From contig NZ_VWVU01000028.1 of assembly GCF_008638365.1 (NCBI RefSeq), positions 1 to 64,000 of the forward strand: a stretch of DNA of 64,000 nucleotides. Reading direction: 5' to 3'. Every line of letters starts with the position of its first letter. Position 1 is the stretch's first letter. The stretch comes from Nocardiopsis quinghaiensis. Its GTDB lineage: Bacteria > Actinomycetota > Actinomycetes > Streptosporangiales > Streptosporangiaceae. The notes below the pieces were generated by a model that saw only the letters and a list, made by a program, of their open reading frames with translations, had not been told where the DNA came from and searched no databases. Both the position numbers and the translations under genes were made by a program. Below, piece by piece: positions 41,822 to 53,025 of the stretch.

Positions 41822-42179
41822 ACGAAACGGTCCGCCCCCATACCGAAGCCCGCACCGCCGCCTTTTCCGCGGAGAAGCAGCCGGGGGAAATTCGGCTTCG
41901 CTTCTCCTGCACGCCATGTGGATGACCTCGCGTGTACGGCGTTTCGGACCCGGCGTTATGCCATGGACTCGAAGCCGGAGGTGAAGCAAGTCGAAACCCG
42001 GTTCATCCCTGAAGCGCCGCATAGGGAAATTCCCCTTTTCCGGAACCCCGTACCAAAGGAAACGCCCCTGACACCCGCGTGTGACACTCCGACGGGGAGG
42101 AGGACGACGGCCTTCCCGCCGCCCGCTGGCCTAACCTGTCGACCGCACGTATCCGGCACCCCGACAGGACACGGTGATC

Positions 42180-43151
42180 ATGAACGACGTCCAGCTTCGC
42201 CGCCTCGGCCGCTCCGACCTGCGCGTGTCCCCCCTGTGCCTGGGCGGGAACGTCTTCGGTTGGACCGCGGACGAGCGCGCCTCCTTCCAGATCCTGGACG
42301 CCTACACGGCGGCGGGAGGCAACTTCGTCGACACGGCCGACTCCTACTCCGCCTGGGTCGAGGGACACCGGGGCGGCGAGTCCGAGACGGTCATCGGCCG
42401 CTGGCTGGCCTCCCGCGGGCGGCCCTCGGACCTGGTCATCGCCACGAAGGTCAGCCGGCACCCCGACTTCCCGGGCCTGTCCGGACCCAACGTCAAGGCG
42501 GCCGCGAAGGCCTCCCTGGAACGGCTGGGCGTGGGGACCATCGACCTGTACTACGCGCACTTCGACGACACCGAGACCCCGCTGGCCGAGAGCGCGCGGG
42601 CCTTCTCCGAGCTGGTGGACGAGGGCAGGGTGCGCTACGTGGGCCTGTCCAACCACGGCCCCGACCGCATCCGCGAGTGGCTGGACGTCTGTGAGCGGGA
42701 GGGGCTGCACGCCCCGGTGTGCGTGCAGCCCCCGTACAACCTGATGGAGCGCGGGATCGAGTCCGACCTGGTGCCGCTGGCCCGGGAGCGCGGTCTGGCC
42801 CTGCTGCCCTACTTCGGCCTGGCCCGCGGCTTCCTCACCGGCAAGTACCGTCCGGGCGCCGCCGAGGTCGACAGCCCGCGTGCGGGCAGGGCCCGCGCCT
42901 ACCTGGACGATCCGCGCGGTGAGCGGGTGCTCCGGGCGCTGGACGCCGTCGCCGAGCGCAGCGGCATCCCCCAGGCGGCCGTCGCGCTGTCGTGGCTGGC
43001 GGACCGGCCCTCCGTGGTGTCGGTGCTCGCCAGCGCCCGCAGTCCCCAGCAGCTCGTGGACCTGCTGCCCGTCAACCGGGTCCGGCTGGGCGAGGAGCCC
43101 GTGTCCCTGCTCACCGAGGCCTCCGACCCCGAGCACTCCACGGCCTCCTGA
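42180..43151 (+). CDS. Aldo/keto reductase (potassium-channel-beta/AKR11-like)
   Basis: 323 aa NADPH-dependent TIM-barrel reductase. Tetrad visible as Asp/Tyr in NFVDTADSYS, Lys in IATKVS and His in YYAHFDD; C-terminal SVVSVLASARSPQQL binds the cofactor. Start ATG 42180 is preceded by AGGA; the in-frame GTG six bases earlier is an alternative. It is divergent from the tetronate operon across a 0.9-kb gap, so membership of the cluster is possible but not shown. Confidence 0.87.
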   Translation: MNDVQLRRLGRSDLRVSPLCLGGNVFGWTADERASFQILDAYTAAGGNFVDTADSYSAWVEGHRGGESETVIGRWLASRGRPSDLVIATKVSRHPDFPGLSGPNVKAAAKASLERLGVGTIDLYYAHFDDTETPLAESARAFSELVDEGRVRYVGLSNHGPDRIREWLDVCEREGLHAPVCVQPPYNLMERGIESDLVPLARERGLALLPYFGLARGFLTGKYRPGAAEVDSPRAGRARAYLDDPRGERVLRALDAVAERSGIPQAAVALSWLADRPSVVSVLASARSPQQLVDLLPVNRVRLGEEPVSLLTEASDPEHSTAS

Positions 43152-43239
43152 CGCCCTCCCGGACGCGCTCGGACAGGATCCGTCAGGAGGGGAGGGTCAG
43201 GGCCGGGGGCCGGGGGAGGCAGGGCCCGCCGCGTCCGTG

Positions 43240-44379
43240 TCAGTCCTGGTCGGCCAGGAGTTCGCGGACCAGGGCGGAGACCTGTTCGACCTCGACGAGG
43301 AACCCGTCGTGGCCGTGCGGTGAGGTGATCACCCGGGCACGCCCGGGCACGGGCAGGCGGCGGGCGATCTCGTCCTGCTGCCCCAGCGGGTAGAGGTGGT
43401 CGCTGCTCACCCCCGCCACGATGGTCCGCTCGGGCATCCGGCGCAGGGCCTCAGCCGCACCGCCCCGCCCCCGCCCCACGTCGTGGCCGTTCATCGCCTC
43501 GGTCAGCAGTACGTAGCTGGCCGCGTCGAAGCGGCGGGACAGCTTCCGCGCGTGGTGGTCGAGGTAGGACTCCACCGCGAAACGGCCGCCCGACCCGGGG
43601 TCCTCCCCCTCCTGGGGACGGCGGCCGAACCGGTCGTCGAACTCGTCCGCGCCCCGGTAGGTGACGTGCGCGATCCGCCGCGCCACACCCAGTCCGGCAC
43701 CCGGGGACCGGCCGGTGTCGTGGTAGTCGCCGCCGCACCAGTCCGGGTCGGCGCGGATGGCGTGCAGCTGGGGCGCGGCCCAGGCGATCTGCCAGGCGGT
43801 GGTGGCCGCCGGGCAGGCCAGGAGCAGGAGCCGGCGGACGCGTTCGGGGAAGGTCGCCGCCCACTCCAGGGCGCGCATGCCGCCCATGGAACCGCCGATC
43901 ACCGCCGCCCAGGAGTCGATCCCCAGGGCGTCCGCGAGCGCCTCCTCGGCGCGCGCGGTGTCGCGGATGGTGATGCTCGGGAACCGGCTGCCCCACGCCC
44001 TCCCGTCCGGCGCGGGTGTGGAGGGGCCGGTACTGCCCTGGCAACCGCCCAGCACGTTGGGGGCCACCACGAAGAACCGGTCGGTGTCCAGGGCCAGTCC
44101 CGGCCCGACCAGCCCCTCCCACCAGCCGGGGCTGGGATGGCCGGGGCCCGCCGGGCCGGTGACGTGGGCGTCACCGGTGAGCGCGTGCAGCACGAGGACC
44201 GCGTTGGTGCCGTGCGCGTTGGGCGTGCCCCAGGTCTGGTAGGCGATGCGCGCGCCGGGCAGGCGCTGCCCCGACTCCAGCTCCAGGGGCGCGTCCCACC
44301 CGACCCAGAGCCGTTCGCCCACGGGGTCGCCGGTGCCCCCCCCCCCCCGGGGGGCGCCACGGCTGGGAGCCTCGGTCAC
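43240..44379 (-). CDS. metX: Homoserine O-acetyltransferase
   Basis: 379 aa. Alpha/beta hydrolase-fold transferase making O-acetyl-homoserine from homoserine and acetyl-CoA for methionine synthesis. Nucleophile Ser in IGGSMGGMRALEW; Asp in GVSSDHLYPL and His in SPHGHDGFL complete the triad; NVLGGCQGSTGP is family-specific. GTG start overlaps the metY stop (GTGA), so translation is coupled. A run of 13 G on the coding strand (44336-44348) encodes RGGGGT near the N-terminus; slippage there would shift the frame, but an in-frame GTG just downstream (DPVGERLW) could still start a near full-length protein. Confidence 0.94.
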   Translation of the reverse strand: MTEAPSRGAPRGGGGTGDPVGERLWVGWDAPLELESGQRLPGARIAYQTWGTPNAHGTNAVLVLHALTGDAHVTGPAGPGHPSPGWWEGLVGPGLALDTDRFFVVAPNVLGGCQGSTGPSTPAPDGRAWGSRFPSITIRDTARAEEALADALGIDSWAAVIGGSMGGMRALEWAATFPERVRRLLLLACPAATTAWQIAWAAPQLHAIRADPDWCGGDYHDTGRSPGAGLGVARRIAHVTYRGADEFDDRFGRRPQEGEDPGSGGRFAVESYLDHHARKLSRRFDAASYVLLTEAMNGHDVGRGRGGAAEALRRMPERTIVAGVSSDHLYPLGQQDEIARRLPVPGRARVITSPHGHDGFLVEVEQVSALVRELLADQD

Positions 44380-45692
44380 TGCTGCGCCTTCGCGGCCTGG
44401 AACCCCAGTTCCAGGTCGGCCTTGAGGTCGTCCACGTGCTCCAGGCCGACCGCGAGGCGGATCAGCCCCGGGGTGACCCCGGAGACGGCCTGCTCCTCGG
44501 GGGAGAGCTGGCCGTGCGTGGTGCTGGCGGGATGGACGATGAGGCTGCGCACGTCGCCGATGTTGACCAGCTGGCTGAACAGCTCGGTGCCGTCCACGAA
44601 GGCCCGTCCGGAGTCGACGCCGCCGTGCAGGTCGAAGGAGACGACGGCGCCCGCGCCCCGGGGCAGGTACCGGCGCGCCAGCTCGTTGGAGGGGCTGGAG
44701 GGCAGGCCCGCGTAGTAGACCTTCTCGACCTCGTCACGCGACTCCAACCACTCGGCGAGGGCCTGGGCGTTGGCGACGTGGCGCTCCATGCGCAGTGACA
44801 GGGTCTCGATGCCCTGGAGGATGAGGAAGCTGTTGAGCGGGGCGATGGCCGCGCCGGTGTCGCGCAGCAGCTGGACGCGCAGCTTCGCCGCGTAGGCGCC
44901 CGGGCCGAGGGCCTCCCAGTACTTGAGGCCGTGGTAGCTGGGATCGGGCTCGACGAAGTCGGGGAACCGGTCGCCGTGAGCGCCGAAGTCGAAGGTGCCC
45001 GCGTCCACGACCGCCCCGGCGACGGTGGTGCCGTGCCCGCCGAGGTACTTGGTGGCCGAGTGCACGACGATGTCGGCACCGTGCTCGATGGGCCGCAGCA
45101 GATAGGGCGTGGGCACGGTGTTGTCGACGATGAGCGGCACGCCCTCGGCGTGCGCGGTGTCGGCGACGGCACGTACGTCCAGGACGTTGCCGCCGGGGTT
45201 GGCGAGGGTCTCGGCGAAGTAGAACCCCGTCTCGGGGCGGGTGGCCGCGCGCCAGGCCTCGGGGTCGTTCTGGTCCTCGACGAAGCTGACCTTGATGCCG
45301 AGCCTGGGCAGCGTGTAGCGGAACAGGTTGTAGGTGCCGCCGTAGAGCAGGGGGCTCGCGACGGCGTGGCCGCCCGAGCCGACCAGGTTGAGCACGGCGG
45401 CGGTGACGGCGGCCGCTCCCGAGGCGAAGGCGACGGACGCGACACCGCCCTCCAGCGCGGTCATGCGCTGCTCCAGCACGTCCTGCGTGGGGTTCATGAT
45501 CCGCGTGTAGATGTTGCCCGGTTCGGCGAGGCTGAAGAGGTCGGCGCCGTGCTGGGTGTCGCGGAAGACGTAGGAGGTCGTCTGGTAGATGGGCGTGGCC
45601 CGGGCGTTGGTGGTGGGGTCGGGCTGGGCCCCGGAGTGGATCTGCCGGGTCTCGAAGGACCAGGCCTGTTCGGGAGTGGCGTCGGCGGTCAT
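44376..45692 (-). CDS. metY: O-acetylhomoserine aminocarboxypropyltransferase (sulfhydrylase)
   Basis: 438 aa PLP enzyme of the Cys/Met metabolism family; converts O-acetyl-homoserine and sulfide to homocysteine. PLP Lys in [36 protein letters not shown] and [13 protein letters not shown] are typical of MetY, as is the ~430-residue length (longer than MetB/MetZ). First gene of the metYX operon. Upstream lies a Cys-codon leader peptide followed by an attenuator-like hairpin. Confidence 0.95.
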   Translation of the reverse strand: MTADATPEQAWSFETRQIHSGAQPDPTTNARATPIYQTTSYVFRDTQHGADLFSLAEPGNIYTRIMNPTQDVLEQRMTALEGGVASVAFASGAAAVTAAVLNLVGSGGHAVASPLLYGGTYNLFRYTLPRLGIKVSFVEDQNDPEAWRAATRPETGFYFAETLANPGGNVLDVRAVADTAHAEGVPLIVDNTVPTPYLLRPIEHGADIVVHSATKYLGGHGTTVAGAVVDAGTFDFGAHGDRFPDFVEPDPSYHGLKYWEALGPGAYAAKLRVQLLRDTGAAIAPLNSFLILQGIETLSLRMERHVANAQALAEWLESRDEVEKVYYAGLPSSPSNELARRYLPRGAGAVVSFDLHGGVDSGRAFVDGTELFSQLVNIGDVRSLIVHPASTTHGQLSPEEQAVSGVTPGLIRLAVGLEHVDDLKADLELGFQAAKAQQ

Positions 45693-45729
45693 GGCGCAAC
45701 CTCTGTTCGGTGTTCAGGTCAGGGAAACA

Positions 45730-45779
45730 GGGCTCTGGGACGGTGGACGGCCCCGCCGACCACCGAGGAGTCAGGGCCC
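45730..45779 (-). promoter_or_regulatory. Attenuator-like nested hairpin of metYX leader
   Basis: Outer arms GGGCTCTG (45730-45737) and CAGGGCCC (45772-45779) and inner arms CGGTGGACGGC (45741-45751) and GCCGACCACCG (45755-45765), one mismatch each, enclosing a 3-base loop. The 5' arm on the transcript covers the leader's Gly-Pro-stop codons, directly after Cys, so a ribosome stalled at Cys would change its folding. Inferred ribosome-mediated attenuation. Confidence 0.55.
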
Positions 45780-45839
45780 ACAGAGCATGCCGGCCACCCG
45801 CGCATGGTCGACGTGGAGTCGTCGGATGAGCGCGATCAT
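45771..45839 (-). CDS. Sulfur-operon leader peptide (22 aa) upstream of metYX
   Basis: Encodes MIALIRRLHVDHARVAGMLC followed by Gly-Pro-stop. The RR(L)HVD.ARV...LC pattern resembles the short putative leader peptides annotated before cysteine and sulfur genes in actinomycetes. Met and Cys codons occur just before the stop; Cys uses the rare TGT. A -10-like TTAATC (45847-45852) with TTGGTC (45871-45876) 18 bases away places the transcript start at the ATG, so it would be leaderless, fitting the absence of a ribosome site. Confidence 0.7.
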   Translation of the reverse strand: MIALIRRLHVDHARVAGMLCGP

Positions 45840-46188
45840 GGGACGAGATTAACATCCCGTATCAACAGGTGACCAACGCTTCTCATATTCTGGACATTCG
45901 CCGCACACCGGGCCGAGTGGGCCGTCCTCCCCGCCGCACGGTCGGACACGGCGCGGACCGCCCCCACCGCCCCCACCGTCGCGGCGTGTTATCCCGCACC
46001 GGACCCGGGTAGCGGGCCGGAACGGGGCACCCGGCCCGGCGCGGGCTCCCTGGCGCGAACCCCGGTGCGGGCGGGCGGCGGCCCTCGCGCGCGTTCCGTC
46101 CCCCACACCGGGATCCGCTACCGGCCGATCGACGGTCATTCACTTAGGGTGAAAAAGCCACTACTGAACGCACGGGGGACGAGACGAG
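45840..46188. other. Divergent promoter region metYX leader / clpC-like gene
   Basis: No gene seen beyond the leader peptide. Contains the putative metYX promoter (45847-45876) and, 35 bases before the clp start, the inverted repeat TTCAC-TTAGG-GTGAA at 46139-46153. Confidence 0.5.
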
Positions 46189-48681
<2,493 letters not shown>

Positions 48682-48713
48682 GGCGGGGATCCGGCGGCCC
48701 GCGGTCGCCGTGC

Positions 48714-48739
48714 GGGGGCGGGCCGCCCGGCCCGCCCCC
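48714..48739. terminator. Bidirectional terminator (clp / cellulase)
   Basis: GGGGGCGGGCC (48714-48724) and GGCCCGCCCCC (48729-48739), perfect 11-bp stem with a 4-base loop, between convergent genes. Confidence 0.85.
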
Positions 48740-48745
48740 GGGCGG

Positions 48746-50044
48746 TCAGCAGGCCCCGAGGTCCCTCCAGACGCCCCACTCACCCGTGGTTCCCGGCTCC
48801 TCGCCCCGGGTCCACCACTGGGCCTCGTACAGGCGTCCGCCGTGGCCGACCCGGTCCTCGCCGGTGTACACCGTCTCCGGGGACCAGGCCGGGACCTCGC
48901 ACTCGTCCGGGTCGGTGGGCGGGTCCGAAGGATCGGTGGGATCCGTGGGCGGGACGTCCCCGCTCTCGCGGATACGGTCGCGGATCCACTCCCCCGCGGG
49001 CTTGAGCGCGTCCGTGCCGGCCCAGGGGCCGCCCGCGGCGCAGGTGCCGGGCTCGAAGACGGCGCCGGAGCGGAAGTCGTCGGAGAAGTTCCAGTTCACC
49101 CAGCTGATCTGCTCCTCGGCCATGAGGTCGAGGTAGGCCTGGGCGGAGGCGAAGTCGTCGGGCCCGTCCCCGGTGGCCTCCTGGGTGCCGAACTCGGTGA
49201 CGAACAGCGGCAGTTCCCGCGCCGCGGCCCGCAGGCCCTCCCGGTGGAAGTCGCCGTGCGTGGCCGCGTAGAAGTGGAAGACGTACATGATGTTGTCGGC
49301 GTCGACCGGGTCCGCGGTGATCTCGGTGTGGTCGGAGCCGTCGGACAGGCCCAGGGAGGACCAGCCCCGGGTGCCGACGAGGACGACGGCCTCGGGGTCC
49401 TCGGCGCGCACGACCGGGATGATCTCCTCGGCGTAGCCCTTGATCGCGCTCCAGGAGACGTGGTTGGGCTCGTTGGCGATCTCGTACAGGACGTTGTCCT
49501 TGTCGGCGTGGGCGGCCGCGATCTCGGTGAAGAAGGTGCGCGCCAGGTCGGTGTTGTGGTTCGGATCGCCGGGCGTGAGCATGTGCCAGTCGACGATGAC
49601 GTACATGCCGCGCTCGGTGCCCTCCTCGATCAGTTCGTGGACCCGGTCGGTGAAGCCGCGCGGATCGGTCTCGTAGCCGCCCTCCTGGATGTACATGGAC
49701 ACGCGCAGCACGTCGGCGCCCCAGTCGTGGGCGAGCGCGTCCAGGGAACCGTCGGTGAGGCAGTCGCCGTACCACTGCAGGCCGTGGGAGCTCATCCCGG
49801 TGAGCTGGACGGGGTCGCCGCTCTCGTCGCAGAGCTTGAGGCCGCAGACCCGCAACTGGCCGTGGGCCTCCACCGCGTCGGCTGCGGACCGGGCGGCCGA
49901 GCCGGTTCCGGCGGCGGGAGGGGTGTCGGCCGGGCCCCGCGCGGCCGCGGGAGCGGCCGGGGACAGGGTGGCGAGGAGTGCGCCCACGAGAGCGGCTACG
50001 GCCAGGACGGTACGGCCTCGGGCGGGGGACGGGGGTGGCGCCAC
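48746..50044 (-). CDS. Secreted GH5 endoglucanase (cellulase) with C-terminal CBM5/12-like module
   Basis: 432 aa. Start GTG 50044 has GGAGGAAG 6 bases upstream and gives a clean secretion signal (ARGRTVLAVAALVGALLATL, cleavage near APAAARG); an earlier in-frame GTG 50083 has no ribosome site. GH5 catalytic domain: acid/base Glu in YEIANEPNH, nucleophile Glu in LFVTEFGTQ, with GLQWYGDC and VIVDWHML. A Pro/Thr/Asp linker (PPTDPTDPSDPPTDP) leads to a small aromatic-rich module (WSPETVYTGEDRVGHGGRLY...WWTRGEEPG, CBM5/12-like). No CebR-type TGGGAGCGCTCCCA site visible upstream. Confidence 0.92.
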   Translation of the reverse strand: MAPPPSPARGRTVLAVAALVGALLATLSPAAPAAARGPADTPPAAGTGSAARSAADAVEAHGQLRVCGLKLCDESGDPVQLTGMSSHGLQWYGDCLTDGSLDALAHDWGADVLRVSMYIQEGGYETDPRGFTDRVHELIEEGTERGMYVIVDWHMLTPGDPNHNTDLARTFFTEIAAAHADKDNVLYEIANEPNHVSWSAIKGYAEEIIPVVRAEDPEAVVLVGTRGWSSLGLSDGSDHTEITADPVDADNIMYVFHFYAATHGDFHREGLRAAARELPLFVTEFGTQEATGDGPDDFASAQAYLDLMAEEQISWVNWNFSDDFRSGAVFEPGTCAAGGPWAGTDALKPAGEWIRDRIRESGDVPPTDPTDPSDPPTDPDECEVPAWSPETVYTGEDRVGHGGRLYEAQWWTRGEEPGTTGEWGVWRDLGAC

Positions 50045-50357
50045 GGTTCTTCCTCCAGCGGGTGACGGCTCGGCGCCGCGCACAACGGCCGGACCGAACC
50101 GGAAGGAGCCTTTCCTGTCACTGGCAACGTAGGCCAGCCGTCACACAGGGGGCAATACCCCTTACGGAGTGGATCCGAGTCGCTCGTGGCGGGACCGGAT
50201 CCGCCGGCGACGGGTGGGAGAGCCGGGCGGCTGCGGAGGACCGGGGAGGGTATGCGACCGGATCCGTGGCCTCATCGGAGGCACGAACCCAGCGGGACGC
50301 ACAGGCCGTGTACGTCCCGCGGGCTCTTCCGCGCAGGGATCCTTCCCTGCGGTGTCC

Positions 50358-50519
50358 TCAGACGGGCTCTGGCTCGGGCTCCGGGCCGGGCGGTTCGGGG
50401 AGCGGCTCGGGCTCCGGTTCCGGCTCCGGCGGGGGCTCCGGCATCGGGGTCGGGGGGAAGGGGTCCGGCGGCATCGGGTCGGGCTCGCGCAGGGTCCCGT
50501 CACGGGTACGGGTGCTCAT
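50358..50519 (-). CDS. Small Pro/Glu-rich repeat protein
   Basis: 53 aa with an excellent ribosome site (GAGGAGGAG 3 bases before ATG). After MSTRTRDGTLREPDPMPPDP the protein is almost entirely Pro-Glu repeats (PEPEPEPEPLPEPPGPEPEP), so extended, acidic and unstructured. No signal peptide or family recognised. It lies between the cellulase and the F420 oxidoreductase genes on the same strand. Real translation is likely from the ribosome site, but function is unknown. Confidence 0.55.
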   Translation of the reverse strand: MSTRTRDGTLREPDPMPPDPFPPTPMPEPPPEPEPEPEPLPEPPGPEPEPEPV

Positions 50520-50569
50520 GTCTCCTCCTCGCCGAACGGTGCGCGGGACTCCCGCGCACCGTTCCCGGT

Positions 50570-51535
50570 TCAGGCCTCGGCCCTGAGCCGAGGCAGGACC
50601 TCGTTCGCGTAGAACTCGAAGAAGCCCTCCTGGTCGTCACCGACCTGGCAGACGTAGACCTCGTCCACACCGGTCTCCAGGTACGGCCTGATCGCCTCCA
50701 CGTGCACCTCGGGATCGGGCCCGCAGGCGACCTCGTCGGCCACCATCTCCGGGGTGACCAGGCCCTCGGTGAGCTGCTCGAAGTGGCGCGGCATCGGAAG
50801 CAGCTGGGGGGCCTCGCCCGCCAGCGCCTCGGTGGGCCACCTCTCGTACGCCACGCGCCGGGCCTCCTCCTCGGTCTCGGCCCAGCAGACCTTGAGCCCG
50901 CCCTGGACGGGCTTGCCGGCACCGCCCTCGGCGCGGAAGCGCTCGATGGTCTCGCTGCTGGGCGCCACCTGGATCAGGCCGTCGGTCTCACTGGCGGCCA
51001 GCCTGGTCGCCTTGGGGCCGAACGCGGACATGTAGATCCTCGGCGGATCCTCCGGCAGTGTGTACAGGCGCGCTGTGTCGACCTCGTAGTACTCGCCCCG
51101 GTGGTTGACGAGCTTGCCGGTCCACAGCTTGCGTATGACCCCGATGGCCTCCTCCAGCATCGACAGACGCCGGGAGGCGGGCGGCCAGGGCTGGCCGAGG
51201 ATGTGCTCGTTGAGAGCCTCGCCGGTGCCCACGCCCAGGGTGAACCCGCCCCTGACCATCTCCGCCGAGGTCGCTGCCGCCTGCGCGACCACCGCCGGGT
51301 GCACGCGTGTGGTCGGGCAGGTCACCGCGGTGGTGATCGGCAGGGACGTCACCTGCCCGATCGCGCCGATCACCGACCACACGAACGGGCTCTGCCCCTG
51401 CGAGTCCAGCCACGGATGGTAGTGGTCGGAGATCCACAGGGAGTCGAACCCCGCCGCCTCCGCGCCCTGGGCCTGTCGGACCAACTCCCTGGGTCCGTGC
51501 TCCTCACAGGCGAGAAAGTATCCGAAACGCGTCAC
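50570..51535 (-). CDS. F420-dependent LLM-class oxidoreductase (FGD-like)
   Basis: 321 aa luciferase-like monooxygenase fold. N-terminal MTRFGYFLACEEHGPRELV and VGTGEALNEHILGQPWP are typical of the F420-dependent glucose-6-phosphate dehydrogenase-like subfamily; SDHYHPWLDSQGQSPFVWS forms the F420/substrate loop. The GTG at 51535 (GGGGG 8 bases upstream) is chosen over ATG 51565 because homologues begin MTRFGYF. The true substrate is uncertain; many paralogues of FGD act on other alcohols. Supports an F420-producing actinomycete. Confidence 0.88.
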   Translation of the reverse strand: MTRFGYFLACEEHGPRELVRQAQGAEAAGFDSLWISDHYHPWLDSQGQSPFVWSVIGAIGQVTSLPITTAVTCPTTRVHPAVVAQAAATSAEMVRGGFTLGVGTGEALNEHILGQPWPPASRRLSMLEEAIGVIRKLWTGKLVNHRGEYYEVDTARLYTLPEDPPRIYMSAFGPKATRLAASETDGLIQVAPSSETIERFRAEGGAGKPVQGGLKVCWAETEEEARRVAYERWPTEALAGEAPQLLPMPRHFEQLTEGLVTPEMVADEVACGPDPEVHVEAIRPYLETGVDEVYVCQVGDDQEGFFEFYANEVLPRLRAEA

Positions 51536-51589
51536 GTCGCAACCCCCGATCGCCGCTGTCTCCATGCGCTCCGCGCTGTTCCGGGCCGT

Positions 51590-52759
51590 TCACCGGCCCG
51601 GTGCGTCCGGCCCCTCGCCACGGGGCTCCTGCTTGGGCGGTCCCTCACCGCGCGGCCCCTGGTTGAGGCGTTCGCCGGCGCGCTCGTTGAGTGCCGTGGG
51701 CAGTTTCAGCGCGCGGTTGACGGCGTCGTCGTCCACCTCGCCTCCGGTCCGCTCCCTCGCCTGCTCGGGCGGATCCGGCAGCACACTGTCCATGACGCGC
51801 GTCACGCCCTGGACGAAGGAGGGGCACAGTCCCCGGGTGATGATGACCATCCTGGCCAGCGGTGTGAGCACCAGGTAGCCGCGCCCGCGGGCCGCCGCCT
51901 CCACGATCTTGTGGGCCGCGCGCTCGGCGTTCACCGAGACCAGGGGCAGCCCGGCGCCCAGGGAGAACCAGGTGTACTCGCGTTCGGGCCTGCCCGAGAA
52001 CACGGCGGCCTTGTGGGAGCCGGTGCGCATCAGGCCCGGGACCACGGTCGTGACCCGCACGCCCCGGCCCGCGACCTCGGCGCCCAACCCCTCCGACAGC
52101 CCGACCTCGGCGAACTTGGCGCAGGAGTAGGGCAACAGGTGCGGCACGCTCAGGTGGCCGCCGATGGAGGTGATGTTGACCAGCGAGCCGCCCGTCTCGC
52201 CCAGCGGGCCGAGCGCGGCCCGCGAGATGCGCAGAGGCGCCCAGAACATCGTCTCCATGGCGTCGCGGAAACGGCTCTCGGAGAGCGTCTCGTGCGGCCC
52301 GACCTGGATGATGCCCGCGTTGTTGACGACGAAGTCCAGGCGCCCGAAGGTTCCGGTGGCCTCCTCCACCAGGCTCTCGGCCTGGTCGGGGTCGCGGATG
52401 TCGCACTGGACGCCGTGCGCACGCACGCCCCGGCCCTCCAGGTCGGTCAGCGCCCGGTCGAGCTCGTCCCGGGTGCGCGCGCAGATCACGACGGAAGCGC
52501 CGCGTGAGCCGAACTCGCGGGCCATCTGGAGTCCGAGCCCGCGGGAGCCGCCGGTGATCAGCGCGACCTTGCCGGGCAGCCGGGTGACGCGCCGTTTCCC
52601 GCACAGCGCCGCCGCGCCGACGCCCAGGGCGGCACCGGCCACGGCACAGGAGGCCGTGCCGCCGCGACGGCGGCGCACGGGTTCGGGCTCGTTCCTGCTC
52701 CGGAGCTTGGACACCGCCCAGCCCGCGGCGGTCAGGACCAAGGGTGCATTGCCTCGCAT
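51590..52759 (-). CDS. SDR-family oxidoreductase with N-terminal membrane-like segment
   Basis: 389 aa. Classical short-chain dehydrogenase core from about residue 65: TGGSRGLGLQMA, NNAGIIQVG, catalytic Ser in NITSIGG and Y..xK as YSCAK. The first 55 residues hold two hydrophobic stretches (LVLTAAGWAVSKL; SCAVAGAALGVGAAALC) split by basic residues, a possible membrane anchor. The C-terminal 60 residues are charged and Gly/Pro-rich with two GPRGEGP/PRGEGPD repeats. Start ATG 52759, with GTG 52762 directly upstream as alternative. Substrate unknown. Confidence 0.88.
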   Translation of the reverse strand: MRGNAPLVLTAAGWAVSKLRSRNEPEPVRRRRGGTASCAVAGAALGVGAAALCGKRRVTRLPGKVALITGGSRGLGLQMAREFGSRGASVVICARTRDELDRALTDLEGRGVRAHGVQCDIRDPDQAESLVEEATGTFGRLDFVVNNAGIIQVGPHETLSESRFRDAMETMFWAPLRISRAALGPLGETGGSLVNITSIGGHLSVPHLLPYSCAKFAEVGLSEGLGAEVAGRGVRVTTVVPGLMRTGSHKAAVFSGRPEREYTWFSLGAGLPLVSVNAERAAHKIVEAAARGRGYLVLTPLARMVIITRGLCPSFVQGVTRVMDSVLPDPPEQARERTGGEVDDDAVNRALKLPTALNERAGERLNQGPRGEGPPKQEPRGEGPDAPGR

Positions 52760-52944
52760 CACCGGCCGCTCCGTCCGTCGTGGTCGAAGACCCGGTGCGC
52801 GGTAGGTGCCACCACCATGTCACTCCCTGTGCGTCGAAGGAACGGTCCAGGGGGATGTGCGGATGTACGGCTACCCGAGGTGGGGGAACGGAAAACCGCG
52901 GATGGCCGCACATGGGCGAATCCCTGCCCCGGCGTTGCGGTCGG

Positions 52945-52982
52945 GGCGTCCCCCGGGTGCACGCGTGCACCCGGGGGACGCC
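52945..52982. terminator. 38-bp perfect palindrome, terminator of DUF2267 gene
   Basis: GCGTCCCCCGGGTGCACG followed by its exact reverse complement, with one more pair outside. Located 43 bases after the DUF2267 stop and 185 bases before the SDR start; likely transcription terminator. Confidence 0.8.
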
Positions 52983-53025
52983 TCGCGGGCCCCGGTTCCG
53001 CGCCGGGGCCCGGCCTGGGGACCTC

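Larger units (their letters stand above)
41246..42179. other. 0.93-kb regulatory gap upstream of the tetronate operon
   Basis: No convincing gene; open frames here lack coding character and ribosome sites. It is less GC-rich near 41280-41330 and 41400-41530. Contains three ACCCCTA repeats, tandem ACATAAGG octamers, a hairpin at 41781-41821 and GGGAAATTCCC at 42024-42034. It must hold the promoters of the tetronate operon (leftward) and of the aldo/keto reductase (rightward). Confidence 0.7.

Noticed and set aside
41460-42022. Overlapping minus-strand open frames of about 150 residues in the tetronate promoter gap
   Set aside because: No ribosome site, no recognisable domain, Arg/Gly/Ser-rich composition; the region carries regulatory repeats instead.
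45693-45900. SAM riboswitch upstream of metYX
   Set aside because: No conserved SAM-II or SAM-IV core could be recognised; the leader peptide and hairpin explain the region better.
50084-50357. Plus-strand open frames over the cellulase upstream region
   Set aside because: Low-complexity Gly-Ser repeats are the antisense reading of the Pro/Glu-rich gene; no ribosome site.
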